A DNA stretch of 64,000 nt from Uloborus plumipes (lineage: Eukaryota > Arthropoda > Arachnida > Araneae > Uloboridae). The position numbers and the translations under genes were made by a program. This document shows, piece by piece, positions 61,601 through 63,015 of this stretch. Numbering within the stretch: the stretch's first letter is position 1; every line of letters starts with the position of its first letter. The notes beneath the pieces were generated by a model, which saw nothing but the letters and a program-made list of their open reading frames with translations, made no database searches and was not told the DNA's origin. The stretch spans positions 62,001 to 126,000 of the forward strand of contig JAXGGA010002050.1 of assembly GCA_038373865.1 (NCBI GenBank). The letters run 5' to 3'.

Positions 61601-63015
61601 TTTCAATATATATAAAAATTTTAAACTTTTAAAAATTTTGTTACTGACACCCCTATGTCGCAAATACCGTGAAATGCCCAGACACCTCCTCCTTCTTTTA
61701 GCGAAAAGCTTTAATGTCTCTTTTCTCCTTTTGCAAGGTAATGTTAGTTAAAATTTACGCATATAAGCAGCTCATTTTTTTCTAGGAAAGTTTCGGAATT
61801 TTTTATCAGTGAATCTGTATTTTTTAACCCCTGACGTAGCAAGGAAGGGAGCTATAAGTTTGACGTATTTGTGTATCTATCTTTGGAACTGTACAGCCTA
61901 AACGGATGGACCGATTTTGTTTTGTTTTTTTTTGTTTGTTTTTGTTTTATAGGTAAAGTGATCGAGTGTTCTATCACTTTCACCTGGTAGATCGCGTCAT
62001 CGGATTACAATAATTAACAAAGATATTGACTAAAAACCTTTAAAAAGTTTTTACCAATTTTGTAGTGAAAACATGCTTGAAAATGTAAAACAATCGTACC
62101 AAAAGAAAGAAGAAACATTTCTGCGTCTGAATAGATGTGTTTGGAACTTCCATGTAAAATAGAGCTCGAATGATAAGGTTTTTCAGCAAATGCGGCTAAG
62201 GCTTAAATCTACAGGATCGGGAACCGATGTTATTGTTGGCCGACAAGAAAAGAAATCTCAATGATTTAAAATGTTTGCTATTGCTAGTTTCTATTTGTTA
62301 ACAACTTAAATACTTGTAATTGACTTTGGTATAAGAATTTTTAATTTTCCTTTGTTATTCTGCTTTTGCGACTAGCAATTATTTCTAGTAAAGATTATTT
62401 TTCCTTTTCCGTGTTTACCATATCCTCCCGAAAACAATTAAATATATTTGAATCGTTTATTTCGAAAAGGTAACATCTCTATTTTGATCTCCTCTGGCTC
62501 TTTAGAAAATTAAGCAGTGCACGGTTATATTTTTGAATGTCATAATCAATGGTTATTTTGTAAATTATTGCAGTAATTGTGTACTTAACTTAAGGCATTT
62601 TTTCATTGATTATGACATTCAAAAATATAACCATGCGCTGTTTAATTTTCTAAAGAGACAGAGGAGATCAAAATAGAGATGTTACCTTTTCGAAATAAAC
62701 GATTCATTTAAGATTTACACAAAAATAGTTGTACAATGCTGAAATTTGATTTTGGCTTTGAATTTAAAATGAAAACTGCTGATTAGTTGTTTAAGAATTT
62801 AAATTGATGTTCGTTTTGATATGAAAAAGTCTCCTTTCTAAATGCGTATTTTCTCCGTTGTCCCATTAAGTGAGACATCTAAAAAAAGAAAAAAGAAGAA
62901 GAGAGAGATGACACAGTTACTCACGTTTCTCTACTTCAGGCCTCAACCTTTTATTTTTGATGATGATTTTTTTCTTCAGGTCGTTTGGACTTGGAAGTGG
63001 CACACCAGTCTCTAT
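2778..63015 (-). CDS. norpA: Phospholipase C beta (PLCB4/norpA class), 3' part of gene, 16 exons
   Basis: Hydrolyses PIP2 to IP3 and diacylglycerol at the plasma membrane when activated by G-alpha-q; norpA is the phototransduction isoform in arthropods. Joined exons (62925-63015, 58671-58784, 48628-48635, 44061-44193, 42200-42284, 40944-41016, 40317-40420, 24184-24451, 22679-22778, 19930-20034, 19223-19384, 15306-15486, 12496-12699, 9152-9253, 6088-6232, 2778-2846) give 1944 nt, 647 codons plus stop, with all phases compatible. Order: X-domain end (residues 1-30), acidic linker (31-80), Y domain (about 81-210), C2 (about 210-360), G-alpha-q-binding region (361-415), coiled coil (415-647). The 5' part lies outside the window. 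Family assignment rests on Y- and C2-domain wording nearly identical to PLCB4. Exon edges come from splice consensus and phase, not from transcripts. Confidence 0.93.
2883..3476. mobile_element. Nested foldback element with two inverted-repeat shells
   Basis: The inner arms (about 3085-3187 and 3192-3296) are a near-perfect inverted repeat centred near 3190, around the words GGGGCCTTAGGATGACCTAA. The outer arms (2883-2985 and 3370-3476) repeat the same GATGCATCAAGATTAAGTT / CACTTTGGATCC module. A diverged relative lies at 10384-10850. No protein is encoded. It begins about 35 bp upstream of the terminal exon's acceptor. Confidence 0.75.
3619..3725 (-). mobile_element. hAT-like transposon terminus (remnant)
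   Basis: The sequence starting at 3619, CAGGGGTCTCCAAACTTTTT followed by GGCC, matches the usual hAT end (CAGGGGTC.(C/G)CAA..TTTT). The other end is not found. Minus-strand open frames at 3544-3972 may be internal remnants, but I recognise no transposase motif. Confidence 0.45.
3732..3770. repeat. Perfect 39-bp palindrome
   Basis: The 19-bp arms CTGACCACAGTCAAGTGAC and GTCACTTGACTGTGGTCAG are separated by a single A. No mismatches. Confidence 0.95.
4362..4873 (+). mobile_element. piggyBac-like MITE, family A (copy 1)
   Basis: 512 bp, flanked by TTAA on both sides (4358-4361 and 4874-4877), beginning CCCATTAATGCC and ending GGCATTAATGGG. It has a subterminal GTCCCTTTTAGGGAC hairpin. The TTAA target and CCC...GGG ends are the piggyBac signature. 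It is non-coding. Other copies: 11888-12381, 14568-15252 and 63137-63647. Confidence 0.82.
5555..6068 (+). mobile_element. piggyBac-like MITE, family B (copy 1)
   Basis: 514 bp, TTAA at 5551-5554 and 6069-6072, ends CCCATTTATGCC / GGCATAAATGGG, with subterminal GGGACG and GTCCCATAAACAGGAC motifs. It lies 15 bp from the donor of exon 6088-6232. Other family B copies: 9398-9913 and 56477-57141. Confidence 0.82.
6088..6232 (-). CDS. norpA: PLC-beta exon: coiled coil, [13 protein letters not shown] segment
   Basis: 145 nt, phase 2 in and phase 0 out, GC-rich. It encodes (R)[19 protein letters not shown] followed by [20 protein letters not shown] and [18 protein letters not shown]....KQ.KE...LKK.H..QL is diagnostic of PLC-beta distal C-terminal domains. 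Acceptor ATTGCAG, donor GTAACG. A piggyBac-like MITE (5555-6068) lies only 15 bp past the donor. Confidence 0.95.
6597..7138. mobile_element. Tc1/mariner-like MITE, diverged copy
   Basis: The right end reads GGAGTGGACACCCTGTATA (7122-7140). Internal words (ATACAGCCCCC, TTGACACTGTA, GATCGCTTAAGG, CCTTCAAAATCT) match the intact copy at 45631-46281. The left terminal repeat is lost. Confidence 0.6.
8811..9027 (+). mobile_element. tRNA-derived SINE
   Basis: The tRNA-like head (about 8815-8890) has an A-box-like GGCGCAGTGGG and a B-box GGTTCGATTCC. The tail holds GCATAGTACGCAGTCCTCAT, which is shared with the SINE inside 56563-56761. The 3' end is (AGAAT)n-like. Not a functional tRNA: the anticodon arm and discriminator region do not fold properly. 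Confidence 0.75.
9152..9253 (-). CDS. norpA: PLC-beta exon: coiled coil, KAERER segment
   Basis: 102 nt, phase 2 in and out, encoding [20 protein letters not shown] followed by [15 protein letters not shown]. The ENKEMK..QAK.S.E.....[12 protein letters not shown] wording is typical of PLCB4/norpA distal coiled coils. Acceptor TTTGCCATCCAG, donor GTATGC. Confidence 0.95.
9398..9913 (-). mobile_element. piggyBac-like MITE, family B (copy 2)
   Basis: 516 bp, TTAA at 9394-9397 and 9914-9917, ends CCCATTCATGCCC and GGGCATAAATGGG. Inverted relative to the 5555-6068 copy: the GGGACGCTTGTTAG side is at the right. Confidence 0.8.
10384..10850. mobile_element. Foldback relative interrupted by a second inverted-repeat insert
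   Basis: Shares CGACGCATCAAG, GGATCCAGCACGTGTTT and GGCGAGTTATCGC with the element at 2883-3476. The interruption at about 10420-10595 is GC-rich, with ends GGCCCGGTTTCCTAGGA and TCTAGGAAACCAAGCC and possible TTAA flanks. Confidence 0.55.
11888..12381 (-). mobile_element. piggyBac-like MITE, family A (copy 2)
   Basis: TTAA at 11884-11887 and 12382-12385. Opposite orientation to 4362-4873. The right end lost ATTAAT next to the terminal GGG. Same interior words (GATTGTGAACGATGTCATTT, CAATGGTTATGTGCTGCAAT). Confidence 0.8.
12496..12699 (-). CDS. norpA: PLC-beta exon: coiled coil, membrane-binding region
   Basis: 204 nt, phase 2 in and out, strongly GC-rich. Its product runs [20 protein letters not shown], then [20 protein letters not shown], then [20 protein letters not shown] and KQLDAKFER. 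This is a long amphipathic helix of the distal C-terminal domain, which dimerises and binds membranes. The acceptor is a NAGNAG (CAGCAG), so Asn-Ser-Glu or Asn-Glu can result. Donor GTAAAG. The segment between this and the previous exon is shorter than in vertebrate PLCB4; an unrecognised small exon of phase-neutral length cannot be excluded. Confidence 0.92.
13508..13923. mobile_element. Short TIR element with CCCAAGTAGCA ends
   Basis: The ends CCCAAGTAGCAT and ATGCTACTAGGG form terminal inverted repeats. The interior repeats the words CATCGG and CCGATGA many times on both strands. The terminal repeat is shared with the 105-bp element at 23621-23725. Confidence 0.55.
14568..15252 (-). mobile_element. 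piggyBac-like MITE, family A (copy 3) with nested insert
   Basis: TTAA at 14564-14567 and 15253-15256, ends CCCATTAATGCC and GGCATTAATGGG. Interrupted at about 14620-14786 by a short CAGGCCCG...CGTCCCTG element flanked by a 7-bp TTACAAA duplication, as expected for hAT-like insertion. Confidence 0.8.
14620..14786. mobile_element. Short hAT-like insert nested in MITE-A
   Basis: The ends are CAGGCCCGTCATTT and GGCGTCCCTG. The interior carries a G-run/C-run inverted pair (GGGGGGTCAATTGCCCCCC). The 7-bp duplication TTACAAA interrupts the word found uninterrupted in the other family A copies. Confidence 0.6.
15306..15486 (-). CDS. norpA: PLC-beta exon: start of C-terminal coiled coil
   Basis: 181 nt, phase 1 in and phase 2 out, encoding [20 protein letters not shown] followed by [20 protein letters not shown] and a [20 protein letters not shown] tail. 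The KxQKEL..L/QRRKH.KE heptad pattern is the proximal PLC-beta C-terminal helix. The exon must end before GTAAAC: reading on gives an in-frame TAA, and ending there gives the phase the next exon needs. Acceptor CCTCTCAG. Confidence 0.92.
15567..15857. mobile_element. MITE with ACACTGTAAAAA ends and internal tandem repeats
   Basis: The ends are ACACTGTAAAAAATA and TTGCAGTGTA. The interior is about five diverged ~28-bp repeats of TTTTACAGTAATAAACAGTA. Similar blocks occur at 17490-17560, 18198-18240 and 43088-43400. Confidence 0.6.
15876..16275. repeat. Foldback repeat
   Basis: The arm ATATCGTCGTTTTGGAAGAA at 15876 followed by TAACGCTGCAACTCAAAAAA is matched in inverted form at 16237-16275. 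The spacer is AT-rich and non-coding. Confidence 0.7.
16559..16674. repeat. Short foldback repeat
   Basis: Inverted arms of about 45 bp built on TGCAATACACCGCCAACTCG followed by TTCATTTCGATC, with a loop of about 25 nt containing GCTTATTATGAAGC. Confidence 0.75.
17161..17290 (-). pseudogene. Duplicated 3' end of PLC-beta exon with donor site
   Basis: 17260-17290 matches the last ~31 nt of exon 19223-19384 followed by GTGACT. The intronic flank (17161-17255) also matches 19119-19220, including GGAACTCGATTCGGGCCAAA. No acceptor is seen, so this is a donor-only fragment and is probably non-functional. Confidence 0.8.
18300..18357 (-). pseudogene. Second duplicated 3' end of PLC-beta exon
   Basis: 18332-18357 repeats the exon 19223-19384 end (CACCAAGAAGGACGAGGACA reading on the minus strand) followed by GTGATTC. 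The flanking match is shorter than in the 17161-17290 copy. Confidence 0.75.
19223..19384 (-). CDS. norpA: PLC-beta exon: G-alpha-q-binding helix-turn-helix
   Basis: 162 nt, phase 1 in and out, GC-rich. It encodes [20 protein letters not shown] followed by [14 protein letters not shown] and a Lys/Asp-rich tail ending TKKDEDKK. In PLC-beta3 the matching segment just after C2 is the main G-alpha-q contact and carries the autoinhibitory helix. Acceptor TCGTCCAG, donor GTGACT. The last ~30 nt of this exon with its donor reappear at 17260-17290 and 18332-18357 within the next intron. Confidence 0.95.
19930..20034 (-). CDS. norpA: PLC-beta exon: C2 domain end
   Basis: 105 nt, phase 1 in and out, encoding [20 protein letters not shown] followed by [15 protein letters not shown]. 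It closes the C2 sandwich. Most PLC-beta proteins have a Leu-Pro after the MSL position, where this protein reads LAMLFI. Acceptor CGTTCCAG, donor GTGAGT. Confidence 0.94.
20035..22678 (-). other. Intron with a TIR transposon remnant
   Basis: 21256-22549 is a transposon remnant. The rest (20040-21250) is AT-rich with no recognised element apart from a GGGACGGATACAAGGGAG-type word near 20153, shared with 52312-52360. Confidence 0.6.
21256..22549 (+). mobile_element. TIR transposon remnant, GTACCGTAAAATGGGG ends
   Basis: About 1.29 kb with inverted ends TACCGTAAAATGGGGTG / CACCCCATTTTACGGTA and internal near-repeats of ATCGGAACA. A 73-residue plus-strand open frame (21718-21939) carries [20 protein letters not shown]. 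This resembles the C-terminal strand region (GDFVLVKF...YVG.V) seen in some pogo/jerky-type transposases. It is then broken by a stop and frame change. Assignment to a superfamily is tentative. Confidence 0.5.
22679..22778 (-). CDS. norpA: PLC-beta exon: C2 domain middle
   Basis: 100 nt, phase 0 in and phase 1 out, encoding [20 protein letters not shown] followed by [13 protein letters not shown]. This is the C2 core shared by all PLC-beta proteins. Acceptor TATTTCAG, donor GTAAGA. It is flanked by transposon remnants carrying GTACCGTAAA-type termini on both sides (21256-22549 and 22944-23175). Confidence 0.96.
22944..23175. mobile_element. Foldback MITE with TACCGTAAAGTCGGGTTAC ends
   Basis: 232 bp with long inverted arms: TACCGTAAAGTCGGGTTACT at the left and its complement at 23150-23175, plus internal ATGATAAAATCT / AGATTTTATCAT pairs. 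It is related in its outermost bases to 21256-22549. Confidence 0.75.
23621..23725. mobile_element. 105-bp MITE with CCCAGGTAGCACA ends
   Basis: The ends CCCAGGTAGCACA and TGTGCTACTTGGG are flanked by TA on both sides. The interior contains AAACGTTTTATAAACGTTTT. Its terminal repeat is shared with 13508-13923. Confidence 0.65.
23811..24137. mobile_element. TIR element abutting PLC-beta C2 exon
   Basis: The left end, GGGGTATTCCCACTACGACCG, and the right end, CGGTCGTAATATGAATAGCGC, are imperfect inverted repeats. The interior is GC-richer (GGACGTGCCGGACGGAGG). The right edge is about 47 bp from the exon's donor. Superfamily uncertain. Confidence 0.5.
24184..24451 (-). CDS. norpA: PLC-beta exon: end of Y domain and first half of C2
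   Basis: 268 nt, phase 2 in and phase 0 out, strongly GC-rich. It encodes [20 protein letters not shown] followed by [20 protein letters not shown], then [20 protein letters not shown] and [20 protein letters not shown] and NEEAFVFRK. This is the Y-domain exit and C2 strands 1-4 of PLCB4-type enzymes. Acceptor CCACGTCAG, donor GTATGG. The first ~110 nt of this exon plus its acceptor are the source of the 152-bp tandem array at 24452-29455. A short TIR element ends about 47 bp beyond the donor. Confidence 0.97.
24452..29455 (-). repeat. 152-bp tandem array built from PLC-beta splice acceptor and exon start
   Basis: On the minus strand each unit holds a pyrimidine tract, CCACGTCAG, then GTACCTGCTGAAG and the next ~85 nt of exon 24184-24451 with one internal deletion of about 25 nt, followed by a short intron-like spacer. 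Acceptor-like positions fall at 24585, 24737 and every 152 bp to 29298 (one unit is 153 bp owing to an extra A near 27833), plus a diverged copy at 29450: about 33 copies. The unit nearest the exon is shorter (134 bp). Because 152 is not a multiple of 3, the frame rotates; each copy read from its acceptor runs to a TAG after about 36 codons. Confidence 0.97.
29788..30327. repeat. 540-bp foldback
   Basis: The arms begin ACGTTATAGGCTTATACCTA and end with the complement at 30303-30327. They pair over about 245 bp around a centre near 30045-30060, with AAAGAACAAAC / GTTTGTTCTTT at the inner ends. Non-coding. Confidence 0.85.
30373..33658 (+). mobile_element. Head-to-tail array of four Helitron-like units
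   Basis: Units are 30373-31193, 31194-32014, 32015-32836 and 32837-33658 (821-822 bp). Each starts TCTACTTATATTAAAAACTG and ends with a hairpin AGCTGCCCTGGCAGCT followed by AG (…CTAG), joined exactly CTAG|TC. The outer flanks are A (30372) and T (33659), the A^T target of Helitrons. The units differ at only a few bases, so the array is young. Each has an internal second copy of the 5' motif (for example near 30809). No Rep/helicase is encoded. Confidence 0.82.
33708..36821. mobile_element. Tc1/mariner-like MITE interrupted by a hAT-like foldback
   Basis: The ends CAGGGTGTCCACTCC and GGAGTGGACAC…CCTG are flanked by TA. The MITE itself is about 640 bp with long inverted arms and matches 45631-46281. 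It is split at 34343/36818 by the element 34344-36809. Confidence 0.85.
34344..36809. mobile_element. 2.47-kb hAT-like foldback element
   Basis: The termini TAGAGTGGGCCGAAAAAA and TTTTTTCGGCCCACCCTA are flanked by a perfect 8-bp duplication GTGGACAC (34336-34343 and 36810-36817). TAG/CAG-G ends plus an 8-bp duplication are hAT hallmarks. The whole element is a near-perfect palindrome centred near 35580, with repeated GATCGGAAGATATCAA blocks in the arms and a GC-richer inner module (35075-36060). No transposase. Confidence 0.85.
38740..38768 (-). pseudogene. Isolated copy of PLC-beta acceptor plus exon start
   Basis: On the minus strand TATCAG is followed by GTACCTGCTGAAGCCTGACTTT and then diverges from the real exon. 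The sequence on its high-coordinate side (38803-38850, AAGGCCCTATTG…AAAATCGGTTGCAT) also flanks the outermost array copy at 29473-29510, so both descend from one duplicated block. Confidence 0.7.
39989..40272 (-). mobile_element. tRNA-derived SINE with intact target duplication
   Basis: The minus-strand tRNA-like head reads GCCGGCCACCTTGTCTAGTG… with B-box GGGTTCGAGTCCCGG. The tail ends in a poly-A (poly-T at 39989-40003). It is flanked by a perfect 12-bp duplication ATTAGTTACGTT (39977-39988 and 40273-40284), indicating recent L1-type insertion, 32 bp from the donor of exon 40317-40420. Confidence 0.88.
40317..40420 (-). CDS. norpA: PLC-beta exon: Y domain, [14 protein letters not shown]
   Basis: 104 nt, phase 0 in and phase 2 out. 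It encodes [20 protein letters not shown] followed by [15 protein letters not shown], one of the most conserved stretches of the PLC Y domain. Acceptor CGTTTCAG, donor GTAAAT. A SINE insertion begins 44 bp beyond the exon end (right edge 40272). The intron that follows is the longest in the gene (15.9 kb) and contains the exon-derived 152-bp array. Confidence 0.96.
40524..40874. repeat. 31-bp minisatellite
   Basis: About 11 copies of CATCCGATTCCCCGATCTGC plus TATCGAATTCA fill most of the 523-bp intron 40421-40943. The middle copies (40680-40830) are nearly identical and the edges are diverged. Overlapping open frames here are repeat artefacts. Confidence 0.93.
40944..41016 (-). CDS. norpA: PLC-beta exon: Y domain, LSRIYPKG motif
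   Basis: 73 nt, phase 2 in and phase 0 out, encoding (N)[19 protein letters not shown] followed by NYLPQ. The LSRIYP arginine and tyrosine match substrate-binding residues of the PLC Y barrel (Arg549/Tyr551 of PLC-delta1). Acceptor CCTCTCAG, donor GTAAGG. The intron that follows is the shortest in the gene (523 bp) and is two-thirds filled by a 31-bp minisatellite. Confidence 0.95.
41017..42199 (-). other. Intron without recognisable elements
   Basis: AT-rich, with a poly-A run near 41279-41294. No inverted-repeat ends, SINE head or coding segment seen. Confidence 0.5.
42200..42284 (-). CDS. norpA: PLC-beta exon: Y domain, MSSF motif
   Basis: 85 nt, phase 1 in and phase 2 out, encoding [20 protein letters not shown] followed by KSQAIEFV and a split Asn. 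The MSSF serine corresponds to the active-site Ser of the Y barrel that contacts the phosphoinositide head group (Ser522 region of PLC-delta1). Acceptor CTTTCCAG, donor GTATCC, which is weaker than its neighbours. It has no ATG-started open frame long enough to stand out and was located by searching the 41017-44060 gap for the missing Y-domain segment. Confidence 0.92.
42441..42997. mobile_element. MITE with CAGTGAACTCTCACTTATAC ends
   Basis: The ends CAGTGAACTCTCACTTATACG and CGTATAAGTGAGAGTTCACTG form long inverted repeats, with further internal GGCGTATAAGTGA words. CAGTGAA-type ends occur in Tc1/mariner (Tigger-like) elements; TA flanks one side only. Lies in the intron 42285-44060. Confidence 0.75.
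43088..43400. repeat. Diverged TTTTACAGTAATAAACTGTAAA repeats
   Basis: Irregular tandem copies of TTTTACAGTAATAAACTGTA, like the interior of the MITE at 15567-15857. No clean ends. Confidence 0.55.
43542..43993 (+). mobile_element. Helitron-like element (short)
   Basis: Begins TCTATATATATAT, where a long (AT)n microsatellite expanded (43542-43606), and ends GGGCAACGTCGGGTAATGAG followed by CTAG. The flanks are A and T. 452 bp, non-coding. Confidence 0.7.
44061..44193 (-). CDS. norpA: PLC-beta exon: linker end and start of Y domain
   Basis: 133 nt, phase 0 in and phase 1 out, GC-rich (mostly G/C third positions) against AT-rich introns. It encodes [20 protein letters not shown] followed by [20 protein letters not shown] and DVAE. 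The [15 protein letters not shown] segment is the first strand and helix of the PLC-beta Y half-barrel. Acceptor CCCCTCAG, donor GTCAGT. The upstream neighbour is the proposed microexon; the downstream exon resumes at the split Glu codon. Confidence 0.95.
44297..45620 (+). mobile_element. Helitron-like element containing a tRNA-head hairpin
   Basis: Begins TCTATACTAATAATATAAAG and ends AACGCCGGGCCACGCAGCTAG, flanked by A and T. The interior holds the hairpin 44805-44937. 1324 bp, no Rep/helicase. Confidence 0.75.
44805..44937. repeat. 59-bp-arm hairpin with tRNA-like B-box loop
   Basis: The arms 44805-44863 and 44879-44937 are complementary with a single mismatch and a 15-nt loop. They read GGTTATGAGGCCTTTTAGTC followed by CAGCGGCCGAAGCACTGGG, like a tRNA-SINE head meeting its own inverted copy at the B-box (GATTCTATTCC). 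Flanking AGCGTACGCTAC / GTGGCGTACGCT extend the symmetry to about 44784-44980. Confidence 0.85.
45631..46281. mobile_element. Tc1/mariner-like MITE, intact copy
   Basis: 651 bp, ends CAGGGTGTCCACTCCAATCG and CGATTGGAGTGGACACCCTG, TA-flanked. The inverted arms run almost to the centre (about 45950). Reference copy for 33708-36821 and 6597-7138. Confidence 0.9.
46282..48627 (-). other. Intron part between mariner-like MITE and microexon
   Basis: Holds a foldback (47802-48453). TTAACCCTTTATGAACCGAC at 46338 looks like a TTAA-type element start, but its partner end was not found. 46400-47790 is AT-rich without recognisable structure. Confidence 0.5.
47802..48453. mobile_element. hAT-like foldback, GGTGGGTCGAAAAA ends
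   Basis: The ends ATGGTGGGTCGAAAAACT and TTTTTTTCGACCTATCCTAT resemble those of 34344-36809 (GGTGGGCCGAAAAAA). The inverted arms (47830-48100 and 48150-48430) pair over TTGTAAATT/AGGGGTAACG words. No clear target duplication. It ends about 175 bp from the microexon. Confidence 0.7.
48628..48635 (-). CDS. norpA: PLC-beta 8-nt microexon in X-Y linker
   Basis: On the minus strand a strong acceptor (pyrimidine tract ending TTTTGCAG) is followed by AAAAGAAG and then a consensus donor GTAAGT. The preceding exon leaves phase 1 (G) and the next exon must start in phase 0. These eight bases supply exactly the missing shift and add Glu-Lys-Lys. Without them, joining 58671 to 44193 puts the Y domain out of frame. 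This is an inference from splice consensus and phase. Other tiny exons elsewhere in the 14-kb gap could satisfy the phase too, but this one has both sites in near-ideal form. Confidence 0.72.
48738..49085. repeat. 116-bp tandem triplication
   Basis: Three units start at 48738, 48854 and 48970 with TTGTGCTGTAGAAGATGGTT and are almost identical, so the triplication is recent. It begins about 100 bp upstream (in gene direction) of the microexon acceptor. Confidence 0.95.
50506..52233 (+). mobile_element. Helitron-like element, 1.7 kb
   Basis: Begins TCTATATATATAAAAATGAA followed by a (GT)n run, and ends ACGTCTGCCGGGTTCTGCTAG, with A and T flanks. The interior open frames (51403-51889) are short and unrecognised. 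Confidence 0.7.
52312..52578. mobile_element. Possible MITE with GCCAAGGGCGG / CGCCCCTCCCTTGG ends
   Basis: The left end GCCAAGGGCGGATACAAAGG and right end CGCCCCTCCCTTGG share inverted words; the interior has GGCGATCGTCCCTCCC. A related word occurs near 20153. No clear target duplication. Confidence 0.4.
53740..54200. repeat. About 64-bp diverged tandem repeat
   Basis: Roughly seven units of GCTGAGAGGACATATTTTGC followed by a GAATTGACTAACTGATAAGC segment and ATTCGTC…GAGTACA. The minus-strand 189-codon open frame here (53580-54149) is a repeat artefact; I see no domain. Confidence 0.85.
54705..56420 (+). mobile_element. Helitron-like element, 1.7 kb
   Basis: Begins TCTACTAATAATAAAGCTGA followed by a CTGTCTGT/CCGTCCGT microsatellite (54736-54790), and ends CACGGGCAAAGCCGTGCGGG TACCGCTAG with a 3' hairpin; the next base is T. 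The left boundary is less certain (54703 or 54705). Confidence 0.68.
56477..57141 (-). mobile_element. piggyBac-like MITE, family B (copy 3) with nested SINE
   Basis: TTAA at 56473-56476 and 57142-57145, ends CCCATTTATGCCG and GCATAAAAGGG. Interrupted by a SINE at about 56573-56761 with a target duplication TGTTTATGGGA. Same orientation as 9398-9913. Confidence 0.8.
56573..56761 (-). mobile_element. tRNA-derived SINE nested in MITE-B
   Basis: On the minus strand it reads GGGTCACGCGGGCCTAGAGG … B-box GGTTTCGAATCCC … GGAGGCAAAGAGCATAGTAC, then GCAGTCCTCATGTATGTTGA and a poly-A. It shares its tail with 8811-9027, so both belong to one family. The flanking duplication is TGTTTATGGGAT. Confidence 0.8.
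57628..57806. repeat. Foldback with 50-bp GC-rich arms
   Basis: The arm AAACAGCGAAGAGATGGCGG followed by GTCGGCAGGAAGCGGAAACG is complemented at 57755-57806 with very few mismatches; the spacer of about 75 nt is AT-rich. Confidence 0.85.
58671..58784 (-). CDS. norpA: PLC-beta exon: acidic X-Y linker
   Basis: 114 nt, phase 1 in and out. The split codon gives Gln and the product begins [12 protein letters not shown], then a run of six Asp (GAC/GAT triplets near 58735-58750) and [15 protein letters not shown]. An acidic, low-complexity X-Y linker is a family hallmark and occludes the active site in resting PLC-beta. Acceptor TTCTACAG, donor GTACGC. The Asp run is a trinucleotide repeat and could vary in length between individuals. 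Identity is supported by reading-frame continuity with the X exon more than by linker similarity, which is low across the family. Confidence 0.85.
59267..60125. mobile_element. TTAA-flanked element, family C, with nested solo LTR
   Basis: TTAA at 59263-59266 and 60126-60129, ends CCCTTTCACTACC and AACGAAAGGG, with a subterminal hairpin CGGGACATATATGTCCCG near 60090. Without the LTR insert it would be about 230 bp. Confidence 0.72.
59311..59936 (+). mobile_element. Solo LTR (retrotransposon)
   Basis: 626 bp beginning TGTTACAAATC and ending CTCGTTACA, with a 4-bp ATAC duplication (59307-59310 and 59937-59940). A TATA-like TATAAAT lies near 59624 and an AATAAA near 59862, in the usual LTR order. 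No internal retrotransposon coding region or second LTR is present. Gypsy-like ends, clade unknown. Confidence 0.7.
61076..61706. repeat. 630-bp foldback
   Basis: The arms pair from GAAGGAGACGGGGCATTTCACG (left) with CGTGAAATGCCCAGACACCT (right) towards a centre near 61390. They share ACATTGAATTTTTCTTAAAA and GAGTCCGTAACA words. Non-coding. Confidence 0.85.
62449..62706. repeat. 258-bp foldback
   Basis: The left arm TGAATCGTTTATTTCGAAAA followed by GGTAACATCTCTATTTTGAT is complemented at 62607-62706; the spacer is about 60 nt. The end is 219 bp from the donor of exon 62925-63015. Confidence 0.88.
62925..63015 (-). CDS. norpA: PLC-beta exon: end of catalytic X domain
   Basis: 91 nt, enters in phase 0 and leaves in phase 1. 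It encodes [20 protein letters not shown] followed by PEVEK, the conserved end of the X half-barrel in all PLC-beta enzymes, after which the X-Y linker begins. The acceptor is a pyrimidine tract ending in TTTCAG; the donor is GTGAGT. The catalytic histidines and calcium ligands of X are encoded upstream, beyond the window. The exon is AT-rich like its surroundings. Confidence 0.93.

Larger units (their letters stand above)
58785..62924 (-). other. Intron with TTAA element, solo LTR and foldbacks
   Basis: Contains 59267-60125 with a nested solo LTR, and foldbacks 61076-61706 and 62449-62706. The stretch 60130-60600 is unusually GC-rich in part and unassigned. 61710-62440 shows nothing recognisable. 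Confidence 0.6.
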